This document shows positions 1-8,615 of a stretch of DNA of 64,000 nucleotides, piece after piece. The notes under the pieces were generated by a model that saw only the letters and a list, made by a program, of their open reading frames with translations, did not search any database and was not told where the DNA came from. Position 1 is the stretch's first letter. Every line of letters starts with the position of its first letter. The DNA is taken from NCBI RefSeq assembly GCF_000011245.1, contig NC_004193.1, positions 2,582,501 through 2,646,500 of the forward strand, written 5' to 3'. Both the position numbers and the translations under genes were made by a program. Source of the stretch: Oceanobacillus iheyensis HTE831 (lineage in GTDB: Bacteria; Bacillota; Bacilli; Bacillales; Amphibacillaceae).

Positions 1-20
1 CGAACTCGCTTCATACGCAA
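1..20 (-). CDS. 5' end of a gene running off the left edge
   Basis: On the minus strand AGGGAGG is followed after about 7 nt by TTG CGT ATG AAG CGA GTT, so a gene probably starts at 20 (TTG) or 14 (ATG) and continues outside the window. Only six codons are visible and no function can be given. It follows two TasA/CalY-like genes on the same strand; a SipW-type signal peptidase would be a natural neighbour, but nothing here shows it. Confidence 0.35.
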
Positions 21-37
21 ATCAATCCCTCCCTGGT

Positions 38-96
38 TAGCTATACTTTGGTTTAATAATTATTAGCTGGAATGATTAGTAAACCAAAATATACTA
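38..96. promoter_or_regulatory. Imperfect inverted repeat before the left-edge gene
   Basis: The arms TAGCTATACTTTGGTTTA (38-55) and TAAACCAAAATATACTA (80-96) are nearly reverse complements and flank about 24 nt. It lies just upstream of the probable gene start at 20 on the minus strand. It could be a regulator site or a leader hairpin. I do not recognise the motif. Confidence 0.3.
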
Positions 97-184
97 AATA
101 ACAAATATCTGTTAAAAACTGATATATGCATCAATTTAATAATAAGTATTTTGTGTACTTCCTAAATATTGGCTGTTTTTGATT

Positions 185-320
185 TCCATTGCAGATTGGG
201 CTATCCACAGGCACGGCCTCAGCTAACTTGAAAAGAAGAACACTCTTCAAGTGAAACTTCAGCTCGTGCTATTCCTGCAGGAGTCGCCGTCTTCCATCAC
301 AATTAAAGCCAAGATACTTC
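185..320. repeat. Dispersed repeat family B fragment
   Basis: The stretch AGCTCGTGCTATTCCTGCAG followed by GAGTCGCCGTC and ACAATTAAAGCCAA recurs at 38638-38701 and, in part, at 33946-33990. The upstream AAGAAGAACACT...TTCAAGT segment is also shared with 38638. No coding frame is convincing in 21-346, so this gap holds the repeat, the inverted repeat at 38-96 and otherwise nothing I recognise. Confidence 0.6.
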
Positions 321-346
321 TATAAATCTTTCAAATAAGTACTTCT

Positions 347-907
347 TTACTCTGCTTTTTCTTGACTTGCATGGAAGATTAGATCGAATTTCAGTTCATC
401 ACCTTGGAACATATTTTGATCTCCTTCATTGTCTTTAAACCAGAAATCAAATTGTAGCTTTGTTGTCGATTCAGACACTTGACCTTCAGCAAGGGTCACA
501 TCTTTTAACTCACTAATTGGGATGTAGTCAGATATAACGTCATCTGAGTCTTTATTCGTTATTTTGACGAAAATATGATCTGCGAAGTCAGCTTTCTTAT
601 TATCATTATGTTTATCTTTAATAGAATAAGTAGAAGTTAGTAGCACATCTTTAAACGTGAGCGATCCTGCATTATGCAGATTTATAGAATAAGTTTTCTT
701 ATCCCCAGGTTTTATATCTTTTAAAGCTATATCCAATTCGCCAGATTCATTTGGAGATTGTAATTCTAAATCCAATGTTCCAGAGACAAATGAATTTTGG
801 GTAGTTTCCGTATCACTAAAAAACGCAAACGTTCCTCCACCTACAAACCCCATTCCTATCATTCCAGCTGCAACACCAATTAAAATTTTCTGCTTGTATT
901 GCTTCAT
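347..907 (-). CDS. TasA/CalY (camelysin) family secreted matrix protein
   Basis: This is a 186-residue exported protein of the TasA/CalY (peptidase M73, camelysin) family. These are SipW-processed proteins that build biofilm fibres in Bacillus. The N-terminus has KQYKQK, a hydrophobic segment and GGGTFAFFSDTE, the typical SipW-type signal peptide end. A beta-rich domain follows, with LDLELQSP and DIKPGDKKTYSINLHNAG. The ATG at 907 was chosen because GGGAGG lies 7 nt before it; the TTG at 913 almost touches that site. It lies 59 nt after a paralogue in the same direction, so the two are probably co-transcribed. Family assignment is firm; the fibre role is inferred from the family. Confidence 0.85.
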   Translation of the reverse strand: MKQYKQKILIGVAAGMIGMGFVGGGTFAFFSDTETTQNSFVSGTLDLELQSPNESGELDIALKDIKPGDKKTYSINLHNAGSLTFKDVLLTSTYSIKDKHNDNKKADFADHIFVKITNKDSDDVISDYIPISELKDVTLAEGQVSESTTKLQFDFWFKDNEGDQNMFQGDELKFDLIFHASQEKAE

Positions 908-966
908 TGCCAAACCTCCCTTATCTATAAATTAAAAGAGAAGGGAGGTTAGCCCTCCCTTAAATA

Positions 967-1596
967 CTATTTTGCTTCGCCTTCAGTTTGATGACCAGTA
1001 AATGTCCAAGTTAGGTTCAATGAGTCTTTTTGATACTCATTTTGGTCCGCTCCATTTTCTACAAATTCAAAGGATACTAGCATTTCATCTGATGTCCCAG
1101 CTTCCAATCCACTAGCTTCTCCTTTAAATATCGTCCACCACTTGTTTAAATTTTCTACCGCATCAGGCGTCATATTTTTAAGGTCATAAAGTGTGGTATA
1201 ACTTATTACATCATTATGATCATAGTCCCAAAAAATTGGATCAAATCCTGTTTTATCAACATTTTCTAAAAAGTTAACCCGGATATGCTTTCCGAAATCC
1301 TCCGAATTATTTCCTCCAACATCATCTACAACATAACTAGTAGAAATATCCACTTTAGAAATATCGAGCGTTCCATCATTTAATAATTCAAAGCTACGAA
1401 TCATAGTATCTCCTGGCTTTAAATTATTTACATCAATAACAACCGACGGTTCTGCTGATAAACTTAATTCTCCTGCAGTAAATTCTCCTGTTGCTTGTGC
1501 TGTATCACTAAAATATGCAAAAGTTCCTCCACCAATAAGTCCTAAACCTAATACTGCAGTTGCAACACCCATACCTAATTTTTTCTTTAATTTCAT
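967..1596 (-). CDS. TasA/CalY (camelysin) family secreted matrix protein, first of pair
   Basis: A 209-residue paralogue of the gene at 347-907. It starts MKLKKKLGMG, with a hydrophobic export segment and the SipW-type junction GGGTFAYFSDTAQATG, then LSLSAEPSVVIDVNNLKPGD, equivalent to the KPGD motif of its partner. The ATG at 1596 was chosen because GGAGGAG lies 6 nt upstream; the apparent TTG at 1611 is inside that Shine-Dalgarno sequence. The upstream 500 bp carry two SinR-like palindromes, which fits the SinR control known for tasA in B. subtilis. No sipW gene is visible in the window. Confidence 0.85.
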   Translation of the reverse strand: MKLKKKLGMGVATAVLGLGLIGGGTFAYFSDTAQATGEFTAGELSLSAEPSVVIDVNNLKPGDTMIRSFELLNDGTLDISKVDISTSYVVDDVGGNNSEDFGKHIRVNFLENVDKTGFDPIFWDYDHNDVISYTTLYDLKNMTPDAVENLNKWWTIFKGEASGLEAGTSDEMLVSFEFVENGADQNEYQKDSLNLTWTFTGHQTEGEAK

Positions 1597-1766
1597 GTTT
1601 TTCTCCTCCAATTCATTATTTAATTTCGCTGTTTAGTTTTTTCCTTTTACTACGATTACTACAATAAAAATAAGTCCTTTTTATCGGGTCCATGCTAACA
1701 TGACCACAGCGATTTTCCCCCTCCCTATGTAATTTTACCTAATTCGTTCGCAATAAGAATCTATAA

Positions 1767-1782
1767 GTTCTTTATAAAGAAC
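1767..1782. promoter_or_regulatory. SinR-like operator, perfect 16-bp palindrome
   Basis: The sequence GTTCTTTATAAAGAAC is two GTTCTTT half sites head to head with a 2-bp spacer. This matches the GTTCTYT consensus reported for SinR of B. subtilis. It lies 171 bp upstream of the first TasA/CalY-like gene and just downstream of a TATACT on the minus strand, a position suited to repression. Whether this genome has SinR cannot be seen here. Confidence 0.6.
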
Positions 1783-1913
1783 GATTAACCTAAGTATAGT
1801 TACTTTCCCTCAATAAGAAAAGGGGTAAATTCTTCCTTTCATTCTATATTAAGAACGTTTTTCTTCTAAATTCTCATTTTTACTTCTGTTTATACAGTTT
1901 TTCATTATTTTTA

Positions 1914-1928
1914 TTCTTTATAAAGAAC
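1914..1928. promoter_or_regulatory. Second SinR-like operator
   Basis: TTCTTTATAAAGAAC repeats the palindrome of 1767-1782, with one intact GTTCTTT half site on the minus strand and ATTCTTT on the plus strand. A weaker AAGAAC half site lies near 1851. Multiple boxes before one promoter are typical of SinR targets. Confidence 0.5.
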
Positions 1929-2004
1929 ATCACTTAAACACTACTTTAATCTACATTAGATGCATAATAAAATAGCTAATATTAAAATAAATTGTCTTTC
2001 CCTA

Positions 2005-2033
2005 TAGACGCTTCCTTTTATTTCCGATATAAT
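2005..2033 (+). promoter_or_regulatory. Possible sigma-A promoter for the LCP gene
   Basis: TAGACG (2005-2010) and TATAAT (2028-2033) are separated by 17 bp. The -10 is perfect and the -35 matches four of six positions. The gene starts 90 bp downstream. Confidence 0.45.
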
Positions 2034-2122
2034 TTATGCAAGATTTGATATTTTTTTAGGTTTAACATCATACAAAAGTCTCAAATTGTCGAAATATACG
2101 ATAAAGATAGCGGGGAATAAAA

Positions 2123-3085
2123 GTGGTTTCTAGAACTGAGCGCAAGCAACATAAAAAACGTAGAAAATGGCCATTCTGGCTTGGGGGAATTTTATTAGTT
2201 CTTCTGTTATTAATTAGTGGCGGAATCTTTCTAATATATAATCAAGTCGGTGCAGTGGTCGACACAATGCATAGTCCATTAAGTCGAGACAGTGATCCTG
2301 ATAGACAAAAAGAAATTAATCAATTATATAAAGAAAAAGACGCAGTGAATATCCTGTTATTAGGTGTAGATGAAAGAGATGGAGATTTAGGCAGATCAGA
2401 CACAATGATACTACTCTCCATTAATCCGAATACCGATAAAATGATAATGTTAAGTATACCGCGCGATACTTATGTGAACATTCCAGGAAGAGGAATGGAT
2501 AAAATCAATCATGCATACCCGTTCGGTATTGTAGATGGTGTCGGTGGGCCTGACTTATCTGTTCAAACAGTTGAAGAAACTTTTAATCTATCGATTCATT
2601 CCTATATCCGTGTTAATATGGAAGGTTTTCAACAGGGAATTGATGCTGTTGGCGGTGTAACTGTTAATAATGCTCAAGCATTCAGTACCGGCGGTTATAA
2701 CTTTGATCAAGGGCAAATTACACTTGACGGTAAACAGGCATTAGAATTTATCCGTATGAGAAAGCAGGATAGTCGTGGAGATTTAGGTAGGAATGATCGT
2801 CAACGTCAAGTAATACAAGCTGCTATGAATGAAGCTGCCAGCTTCTCCAGTATTACCAAAGCAGGAGAGATCTTAGATATATTGGGAAACAATGTACAAA
2901 CAGATTTGGATATGGATAAATTACAAACGCTATTAACCAATTATGCAGGAGCACGTAATAATATTACTACAATGGAAATAGAAGGACATGGTGAAACTAT
3001 AAACGGTATCTGGTATTATATCGTCAGTGATGAAGAGATTAATCGAGTTAATTCTGAAATCACTGGACATATGCAAGAACAATAA
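2123..3085 (+). CDS. LytR-CpsA-Psr (LCP) family cell-wall ligase
   Basis: A 320-residue membrane-anchored LCP protein. Members transfer wall teichoic acid or other anionic polymers from lipid carriers to peptidoglycan. A very basic N-terminus (KQHKKRRK) is followed by one membrane helix at about residues 18-40, so the catalytic domain is outside. LCP hallmarks are NILLLGVDERDGDLGRSDTM, LSIPRDTYVNIPG, KINHAY and ALEFIRMRK; the conserved Arg and Asp residues that bind the polyprenyl phosphate are in these. The GTG start at 2123 follows GGGGA by about 8 nt. It stands alone, with its own promoter candidate and a terminator. Which of TagT/U/V it equals cannot be told. Confidence 0.88.
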   Translation: MVSRTERKQHKKRRKWPFWLGGILLVLLLLISGGIFLIYNQVGAVVDTMHSPLSRDSDPDRQKEINQLYKEKDAVNILLLGVDERDGDLGRSDTMILLSINPNTDKMIMLSIPRDTYVNIPGRGMDKINHAYPFGIVDGVGGPDLSVQTVEETFNLSIHSYIRVNMEGFQQGIDAVGGVTVNNAQAFSTGGYNFDQGQITLDGKQALEFIRMRKQDSRGDLGRNDRQRQVIQAAMNEAASFSSITKAGEILDILGNNVQTDLDMDKLQTLLTNYAGARNNITTMEIEGHGETINGIWYYIVSDEEINRVNSEITGHMQEQ

Positions 3086-3088
3086 CAT

Positions 3089-3128
3089 AAAAGGTCACCT
3101 GTTTTAGCGAGCAGTGTGACTTTTTCTT
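3089..3128 (+). terminator. Intrinsic terminator after the LCP gene
   Basis: AAAAGGTCAC pairs with GTGACTTTTT with one G-U pair, followed by a T-rich run. It lies 3 nt after the stop codon. Confidence 0.7.
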
Positions 3129-3215
3129 TTATGCTCATCAGAGGGAGTTTGATACATCTATTGACGTAGAAAAAATGCTATACTTAAAATGAGTAGATTT
3201 TATGGGGGTCTAATT

Positions 3216-5228
3216 ATGTTTAAAAGATTATTAATGTTTGGAGTAATGATTTTTATATTATCGGCTTGCTCCGATGATCAAGTTACACCAAATGAAAGGT
3301 TAGAAGATTTTACAAGTAAGATGCAAGAACAAACGTATGAAGGCTTGTATGATTATCTAACTCCAGAAGCTCAGGATACATATTCAGAAGAGGATTCAAC
3401 GTTACGTACAGAAAATATTTATACAGATTTAAATGTAACCGATTTAACATTCGAAATTGAATCATTAGGTGAGGATGCCTTAAATAAAGCTTTTGAAGAA
3501 AAATCAGCATCTGTACCTTTTAAGGTTTCAATGGAAACAATGGCTGGGCCGGTTGAATTTGATTATGAAGCAAATTTAAAACTTCTTGGTGAAGAAGACG
3601 AAGAAAATTGGTATATCGATTGGAATCCTGGTTTTATTTTCCCAGAACTAGCAGATGGCGGGGATTTAGGGATTTCTTCAACTCTTCCTAAGCGCGGCGA
3701 GATATTAGACCGTAATAATATTCCCTTAGCGATGAATGGAGAACTATATGAAATCGGTTTGGTTCCAGGTGAACTTGGGGAAAGTGCAGAAGAGAACAAG
3801 GAAAACGTAGCTGATTTACTTGGTCTTTCAGTTGAACATATTAATGAAACATTAAATGCCTCTTGGGTTACCGATGATGTGTTCGTCCCATTAGCAACCA
3901 TTATGACAGACAAAGAAGAGCTTTTTCAAGATTTAATGGCAATTGATGGAGTAACTTACCGAGAAATCACTGGAAGAATTTATCCAGGAGAAGAAGCTAG
4001 TGCACATTTAGTTGGTTATATACGGGATGTAACTGCAGAAGACCTAGAAGAATTAGATCCGGGTGAATACAGTGCCAATGATAAAATTGGATCACGCGGT
4101 TTGGAAAGTCTATACGAAGAAAAATTGCGTGGTAAGAAAGGTACTACTATATATGTAGAACAAGATGGGCAGGACAACACTATAATTGCAGAAAAACCTG
4201 TTGAGAATGGAGAAAATGTTCAAGTCACGATTGATATAAATGTACAAGAAAAAATATTTGATCAATTTAATGGCAATCCAGGTAATGCTACAGCAATAAA
4301 TCCCTCCACTGGAGAGACAATGGCATTAGTTAGCAGTCCATCTTTTGATCCAAATGAAGCACTATATGGAACTTCTGAAAATTTCTGGGGTGATCTAGAA
4401 GAAAACGAGCTTAATCCTGTATTAAATCGATTTTCTGCGACTTTCGCTCCTGGGTCTGTGATAAAGCCTGTAACTGCAGCAATAGGGTTAGACAACGGAT
4501 CGATTTCCTATGGTGATGGAATTGAAATAAACGGATTGAAATGGAGTAATGGCGAAAATTGGGGTGACTATGAAGTTACTCGTGTATCCACTTCTAACGT
4601 TCCTGTAGATGTCGACGATGCATTAATAAGGTCTGATAATATTTTCTTTGCGATGAAAGCAGTAGAAATGGGTGCAGATGCTTATGTTGATGGTCTTCAT
4701 TCTTTTGGAATAGGTGAAGAATTTCCTTATGAGTATCCCGTTCCTGATTCAACAGTATCATCGAGTGGAGATTTAAACGATGAAGTTTTATTAGCCAACT
4801 CAAGTTATGGTCAGGGCGAACTTGAAATGAGTGCTATTCATCTTGCATCTACGTATACAACTTTTCTTAACAATGGTAACATGCTAAAACCAACTTTATT
4901 AATCGATGAAGAAAATAGTCAAGTATGGAAAGAAAACTTAGTAACAGAAGAACAAGCAAATGACATAAAAGATTCGCTTCGTAAAGTAGTCACAGAAGGC
5001 ACAGGTAAAGCTGCCCAAGAAGCTAACTTACCTATCTCTGGTAAAACAGGTACAGCGGAATTAAAGCTCACAAGTGAAGATAGCGGTGACGAAAATAGTT
5101 GGTTTGTTGGATATCCAACCGAAGAACAAGATGTTTTACTATCTTTAATGATAGAAGGAACTAAAAATCATGACAGACCATCTGCTGTAGAAGTAGCTAC
5201 CGAAATATTTATAAAGCTATATGAATAA
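3216..5228 (+). CDS. pbpC: Penicillin-binding protein 3 (PbpC), lipoprotein class B transpeptidase
   Basis: A 670-residue class B PBP that cross-links peptidoglycan outside the membrane. It begins MFKRLLMFG and has lipobox LSAC, so it is likely a lipoprotein. Next come a MecA-type NTF2-like N-domain (about 25-140), a dimerisation domain with PKRGEILDRN, and the transpeptidase domain. Active-site motifs are SVIK (Ser414), SDN (Ser473) and KTGT (Lys610). Length and order match B. subtilis PbpC (668 aa). The ATG at 3216 was chosen because GGGGG lies 7 nt upstream; the ATG at 3189 would put the signal peptide internally. PBP2a-type N-domains suggest low beta-lactam affinity is possible, but this is not shown. 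Its stop abuts a dispersed repeat. Confidence 0.92.
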   Translation: MFKRLLMFGVMIFILSACSDDQVTPNERLEDFTSKMQEQTYEGLYDYLTPEAQDTYSEEDSTLRTENIYTDLNVTDLTFEIESLGEDALNKAFEEKSASVPFKVSMETMAGPVEFDYEANLKLLGEEDEENWYIDWNPGFIFPELADGGDLGISSTLPKRGEILDRNNIPLAMNGELYEIGLVPGELGESAEENKENVADLLGLSVEHINETLNASWVTDDVFVPLATIMTDKEELFQDLMAIDGVTYREITGRIYPGEEASAHLVGYIRDVTAEDLEELDPGEYSANDKIGSRGLESLYEEKLRGKKGTTIYVEQDGQDNTIIAEKPVENGENVQVTIDINVQEKIFDQFNGNPGNATAINPSTGETMALVSSPSFDPNEALYGTSENFWGDLEENELNPVLNRFSATFAPGSVIKPVTAAIGLDNGSISYGDGIEINGLKWSNGENWGDYEVTRVSTSNVPVDVDDALIRSDNIFFAMKAVEMGADAYVDGLHSFGIGEEFPYEYPVPDSTVSSSGDLNDEVLLANSSYGQGELEMSAIHLASTYTTFLNNGNMLKPTLLIDEENSQVWKENLVTEEQANDIKDSLRKVVTEGTGKAAQEANLPISGKTGTAELKLTSEDSGDENSWFVGYPTEEQDVLLSLMIEGTKNHDRPSAVEVATEIFIKLYE

Positions 5229-5580
5229 GAACAAAAGCGCAAGCGCTCGTTTATCACCGTATGTCCTGCGCCCCTGTTTTTGAAGGGGTGGTTCGACTGG
5301 TCGAGCTTCTTTATTTCTTTGAGATAAAGGAAACACGATAAGCGTATGCGAATCGATGTTGACTTTCACCGCACAGGTATAAGTGCGACTATGCCTCATA
5401 AAGAACATTCGGCAGTCTTCTTTTCACCATGGCATAAGTGCGACTATGCCTCATAAAGAACATTCGGCAGTCTTCTTTATCGTAAGGAGGTTTCCGGAAG
5501 GACAATAGGTGATGGGAGCTGGAACTGGACGTGGATAAATAACTTAGTTGTTTTTCCACAGCCCCAAAATTTTATAATTT
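5229..5580. repeat. Dispersed repeat family A, copy 1, with tandem 55-bp module
   Basis: This begins directly after the pbpC stop with GAACAAAAGCGCAAGCGC and ends in TTTTATAATTT. The same ends occur at 9836-10030 and 62335-62686. Inside, a 55-bp unit (aagtgcgactatgcctca...ttcggcagtcttctt) is present twice; its two AAGTGCGACT marks are at 5381 and 5436. It fills the 397-bp gap to the next gene apart from a terminator. The short open frames here have no ribosome sites and are not called. Confidence 0.7.
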
Positions 5581-5593
5581 CCTAGATAATCAT

Positions 5594-5627
5594 AAAAGAA
5601 CTCCACCATTTTGGTGGAGTTCTTTTT
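5594..5627. terminator. Bidirectional intrinsic terminator
   Basis: AAAAGAACTCCACC pairs perfectly with GGTGGAGTTCTTTT around a 6-nt loop. It reads as a terminator in both directions and ends the minus-strand gene at 5626-6069. Confidence 0.85.
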
Positions 5628-6069
5628 ACAATAAACTAGATAATTTTATAAACATATAATAATCATGTTGATCTAATGCTTTGTCGATCAATCGTTTAAT
5701 ATTATTTATTTCTAATTCTTTTATAATCCGATGTACTTCTTTTTGTTGATCGGTAATAGAAGTTGATTCTTCCGTTAAGTAATAAGATTCCGCAATTCCG
5801 TGTAACTGCTCTAAAAATTCAGGAATAGATATCAATTGAGACATAGATATAGTAATAATATCTTTTCCATTTTGGAAGGCAAAGACAGCATCCGTATTGA
5901 CGATCCGCTTTGTTTTCCGGTCAATTCTAATCTCATTCGCCTCAACAGGAATGAATTGATACACTTTCTTATTCATCATTACCGAGAAATATTGATACGC
6001 CAAGATAATTCGGACAAACTTTTCTTCTGTCTTTACATAGTATGGCTTTAACATTTTAACTGTAACCAC
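5626..6069 (-). CDS. IDEAL-domain protein of unknown function
   Basis: A 147-residue cytoplasmic protein. The last 25 residues, IKRLIDKALDQHDYYMFIKL, are an IDEAL domain (named for Ile-Asp-Glu-Ala-Leu), a short C-terminal module found in several Bacillus proteins such as YpiB. The N-terminal 100 residues form a predicted alpha/beta region that I do not recognise. The start was set at GTG 6069, since GGGAGG lies 8 nt upstream of it and overlaps the GTG at 6078. It stands alone with a strong terminator. The function is unknown. Confidence 0.7.
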   Translation of the reverse strand: MVTVKMLKPYYVKTEEKFVRIILAYQYFSVMMNKKVYQFIPVEANEIRIDRKTKRIVNTDAVFAFQNGKDIITISMSQLISIPEFLEQLHGIAESYYLTEESTSITDQQKEVHRIIKELEINNIKRLIDKALDQHDYYMFIKLSSLL

Positions 6070-6179
6070 CTGTTCCACCTCCCAATAATATCTAACATGA
6101 ATCTAAATTTTCAGTTAATTTATTTTACACGACTTTTTATAGAATTACAAGGGTATTTCTATCTAGCATTTTTCTGGAA

Positions 6180-6212
6180 GTCGTCAAATTCTTCATCGAT
6201 GAATTTGACGAC
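6180..6212. terminator. Hairpin downstream of the DUF779/aldehyde dehydrogenase pair
   Basis: GTCGTCAAATTC and GAATTTGACGAC form a perfect 12-bp stem with a 9-nt loop. On the minus strand, the direction of the genes that end at 6219, it is not followed by a clean T run, so it may be a weak terminator or an mRNA end-stabiliser. Confidence 0.5.
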
Positions 6213-6218
6213 TCTTTA

Positions 6219-6578
6219 TTATATTTGCAGTTCCGCTTTTTCTTCTTCTGTGAAAACCCTGGATCTTGTTAAAAATCGTTTTCCTTCTGGTCCCTCTAAG
6301 GAAAACATTCCTCCCCTCCCGTCAACTGCATCTATAATTAACTGTGTATGCTTCCAATATTCATATTGATCTTTGGAAATATAAAAAGGAATATCTCCTG
6401 GTAAATTTCCTAATAAAATATCCGATTCACCCGTTCTTAATTCATCTTTTGGGTAACACATTGGAGAACTTCCATCACAGCATCCTCCAGATTGATGAAA
6501 CATTAATGGTCCATGAATATCGATCAGTTTTTTCATTAACTGCTCCGCTTCTTTTGTCGCAGTTACACGTTCAACCAT
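6219..6578 (-). CDS. DUF779 protein, aldehyde-dehydrogenase partner
   Basis: A 119-residue DUF779 protein, typically encoded beside acetaldehyde dehydrogenases. It keeps the family marks GPLMFHQSGGCCDGSSPMC and DAVDGRGGMFSLEGPEGKRF. The Cys pair and third Cys suggest metal or redox chemistry, but the family's activity is unknown to me. The ATG at 6578 was chosen because AAGGAG lies 8 nt upstream; the GTG at 6587 is inside that spacing. It starts 15 nt after the aldehyde dehydrogenase stop, so the two form an operon under the cre box at 8133. Confidence 0.85.
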   Translation of the reverse strand: MVERVTATKEAEQLMKKLIDIHGPLMFHQSGGCCDGSSPMCYPKDELRTGESDILLGNLPGDIPFYISKDQYEYWKHTQLIIDAVDGRGGMFSLEGPEGKRFLTRSRVFTEEEKAELQI

Positions 6579-6592
6579 TATGCACACTCCTT

Positions 6593-8113
6593 CTAGAATA
6601 ATCCGGCTGTTCCTTCACCATAGCTAATAAGTAGATTTTTTGTTTGTTGATAATGACCAAGCATCATGAGATGATTTTCACGACCAATTCCTGATTTTTT
6701 ATATCCGCCAAAAGCAGCGTGTGCAGGATATTGGTGATAACAATTGGTCCAAACACGACCAGCTTCAATACCTCTGCCGAACCTATAAGCAGTATTTATA
6801 TCTCTTGTCCATATTCCTGCACCTAATCCGTATAAAGTATCGTTAGCAACTTCCATTGCCTCATCTTTATCTTTAAACGTAGTAACAGATAAAACTGGAC
6901 CAAATATCTCCTCTTGGAAAATACGCATCTTATTATTTCCCTTAAATATGGTTGGCTCTACATAGTAACCCGCAGCTAATTCTCCTTCTAGTGCATTAAC
7001 ATTTCCACCAGTAAGAACTTCTGCCCCTTCTTGTTTTCCGATATCAAGATATGATTTTATTTTTTCCATTTGTTCTTGTGATGCTTGTGCACCCATCATC
7101 GTATCCGTATCTAATGGATGACCTATTTTTATTTGATTTACGCGTTGAATTACTTTTTCCATAAATCGATCATAGATAGATTCATGTACTAAAGCACGAG
7201 ATGGACAAGTACATACTTCTCCTTGATTTAGGGCAAACATAACCATGCCCTCAATTGCTTTATCTACAAATGCATCATCTTTATCCATTACATCTTCAAA
7301 GAAAATATTTGGTGATTTACCACCTAATTCTAAAGTTACAGGAATTATATTTTCAGAGGCATATTGCATGATTAATCTTCCTGTGGTTGTTTCACCAGTA
7401 AATGCGATTTTTGCAATACGACTATTTGATGCTAATGGTTTACCAGCCTCTACACCAAATCCGTTTACCACATTTAATACACCATCCGGTAGTAAATCCT
7501 TAATTAAATCAAGTAAAACATGGATGGAAGCAGGTGTTTGCTCTGCTGGTTTAAGTACTACGCAATTTCCAGCTGCTAGTGCCGGCGCTAATTTCCATGT
7601 TGCCATTAAGATTGGAAAATTCCACGGTATAATCTGACCTACAACGCCTAAAGGTTCATGAAAATGATAAGCGACTGTATCTTCATCAATCTGACTTAAC
7701 GTACCTTCCTGTGCTCTTATAACACCTGCAAAATATCTAAAATGATCAACAGCTAAAGGAATATCTGCAGCAAGTGTTTCACGTACCGCCTTCCCATTAT
7801 CCCATGTTTCTGCAACTGCAAGTTTCTCTAAATTCTCTTCGATTCTGTCTGCAATCTTATTTAGGATTACCGCTCTTTCTGCAACAGATGTCTTTCCCCA
7901 AGCGTCTTTAGCAGCATGAGCTGCATCAATTGCTGCATCCACATCTTCTTTCGTTGAACGTGCTATTTCACAGAATACTTCACCAGTTACAGGACTAACA
8001 TTTTCGAAGTAATTTCCGTTTATTGGAGGCTGATACTTTCCACCAATAAAGTTATCATACCTTTTTTCAAAATTTACGATTGCATCTTGTTTATTTGGAT
8101 TTGCGTACCTCAA
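6593..8113 (-). CDS. Aldehyde dehydrogenase (acetaldehyde dehydrogenase II type)
   Basis: A 506-residue NAD(P)-dependent aldehyde dehydrogenase of the ExaC/AcoD-like group, probably oxidising acetaldehyde to acetate in the cytoplasm. It shows the Rossmann PWNFP and LKPAEQTP motifs, catalytic Glu262 in LELGGKSP and the nucleophile Cys301 in [11 protein letters not shown]. The start is TTG at 8113, with AAAGGAGG 8 nt upstream. It is followed by DUF779, the usual partner of this subgroup. A perfect cre box lies 20 bp before the start, so carbon catabolite control is likely. The exact substrate is inferred from the DUF779 link. Confidence 0.9.
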   Translation of the reverse strand: MRYANPNKQDAIVNFEKRYDNFIGGKYQPPINGNYFENVSPVTGEVFCEIARSTKEDVDAAIDAAHAAKDAWGKTSVAERAVILNKIADRIEENLEKLAVAETWDNGKAVRETLAADIPLAVDHFRYFAGVIRAQEGTLSQIDEDTVAYHFHEPLGVVGQIIPWNFPILMATWKLAPALAAGNCVVLKPAEQTPASIHVLLDLIKDLLPDGVLNVVNGFGVEAGKPLASNSRIAKIAFTGETTTGRLIMQYASENIIPVTLELGGKSPNIFFEDVMDKDDAFVDKAIEGMVMFALNQGEVCTCPSRALVHESIYDRFMEKVIQRVNQIKIGHPLDTDTMMGAQASQEQMEKIKSYLDIGKQEGAEVLTGGNVNALEGELAAGYYVEPTIFKGNNKMRIFQEEIFGPVLSVTTFKDKDEAMEVANDTLYGLGAGIWTRDINTAYRFGRGIEAGRVWTNCYHQYPAHAAFGGYKKSGIGRENHLMMLGHYQQTKNLLISYGEGTAGLF

Positions 8114-8132
8114 AATAGTTTCCTCCTTTTAG

Positions 8133-8146
8133 TGTAAGCGATTACA
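8133..8146. promoter_or_regulatory. CcpA cre box before aldehyde dehydrogenase
   Basis: TGTAAGCGATTACA matches the cre consensus TGWAANCGNTNWCA at every position. It lies 20 bp upstream of the TTG start, so bound CcpA would probably block transcription. Confidence 0.75.
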
Positions 8147-8351
8147 TTTAGCTGTTGGTATCTAAGCTACTTTTATATGTGAATTATATCAGATATCCAC
8201 ACACTTTTCCAATAATTCAATTTATTAGCAATAATGATCTCGACAAATTAATGAATAGCTTTTTTGCATTTTATTTCTCAGGCTTAAAAGTATTGAAGTA
8301 TATGGTATTGCTACCGATTACATACAAAACCTACCTAAATAAATGCAACGT

Positions 8352-8388
8352 AAAAAAGACCCTTCTCTTTTTGTGGAGGGGTCTTTTA
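8352..8388 (-). terminator. Intrinsic terminator of ydjO
   Basis: GACCCTTCT pairs with GGAGGGGTC and is flanked by A and T runs on both sides. It lies 42 nt downstream of the minus-strand gene at 8430. Confidence 0.75.
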
Positions 8389-8429
8389 CAAAAAAATCAT
8401 AAAGATTTGTGTGCTTAATAGAGATACTA

Positions 8430-8615
8430 CTACTTTTTCATTTCAGGAATTACACGAACTTCTTTTTCCATTGATGAGTCACACAGCGGACATGTCGGTT
8501 CTTCTTCAAAGCTAAACGACTCTCTCATCCAACCCTGGCAGTCTCCACTCGTACATGACCACACATTCGTTTCAACCTCTTGTACCGGTTCTTTCGGTCC
8601 TCTTGAAAAAGACAT
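8430..8615 (-). CDS. ydjO: YdjO-like small zinc-ribbon protein
   Basis: A 61-residue protein of the YdjO (cold-inducible related) family. It has four Cys in a ribbon pattern, WSCTSGDCQGW and EPTCPLCDSS, likely binding one zinc ion. AAAGGAG precedes the ATG at 8615 by 7 nt. It is a single gene with its own terminator. The cellular role of the family is not known. Confidence 0.75.
   Translation of the reverse strand: MSFSRGPKEPVQEVETNVWSCTSGDCQGWMRESFSFEEEPTCPLCDSSMEKEVRVIPEMKK

Larger units (their letters stand above)
1597..2122. other. Divergent intergenic region between matrix and LCP genes
   Basis: This 526-bp AT-rich gap holds no convincing gene. It contains the two SinR-like palindromes, a minus-strand TATACT (1793-1798) that could be the -10 of the matrix operon, and a plus-strand promoter candidate at 2005-2033. 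Confidence 0.6.

Noticed and set aside
5381..5490. CRISPR-like pair of direct repeats
   Set aside because: Only two contiguous 55-bp units with no spacers, no palindromic short repeat and no cas genes; it is a tandem duplication inside a dispersed repeat.
8155..8418. 87-codon plus-strand open frame after the cre box
   Set aside because: No ribosome site, no recognisable protein features, and it runs through the ydjO terminator. Treated as chance in AT-rich DNA.
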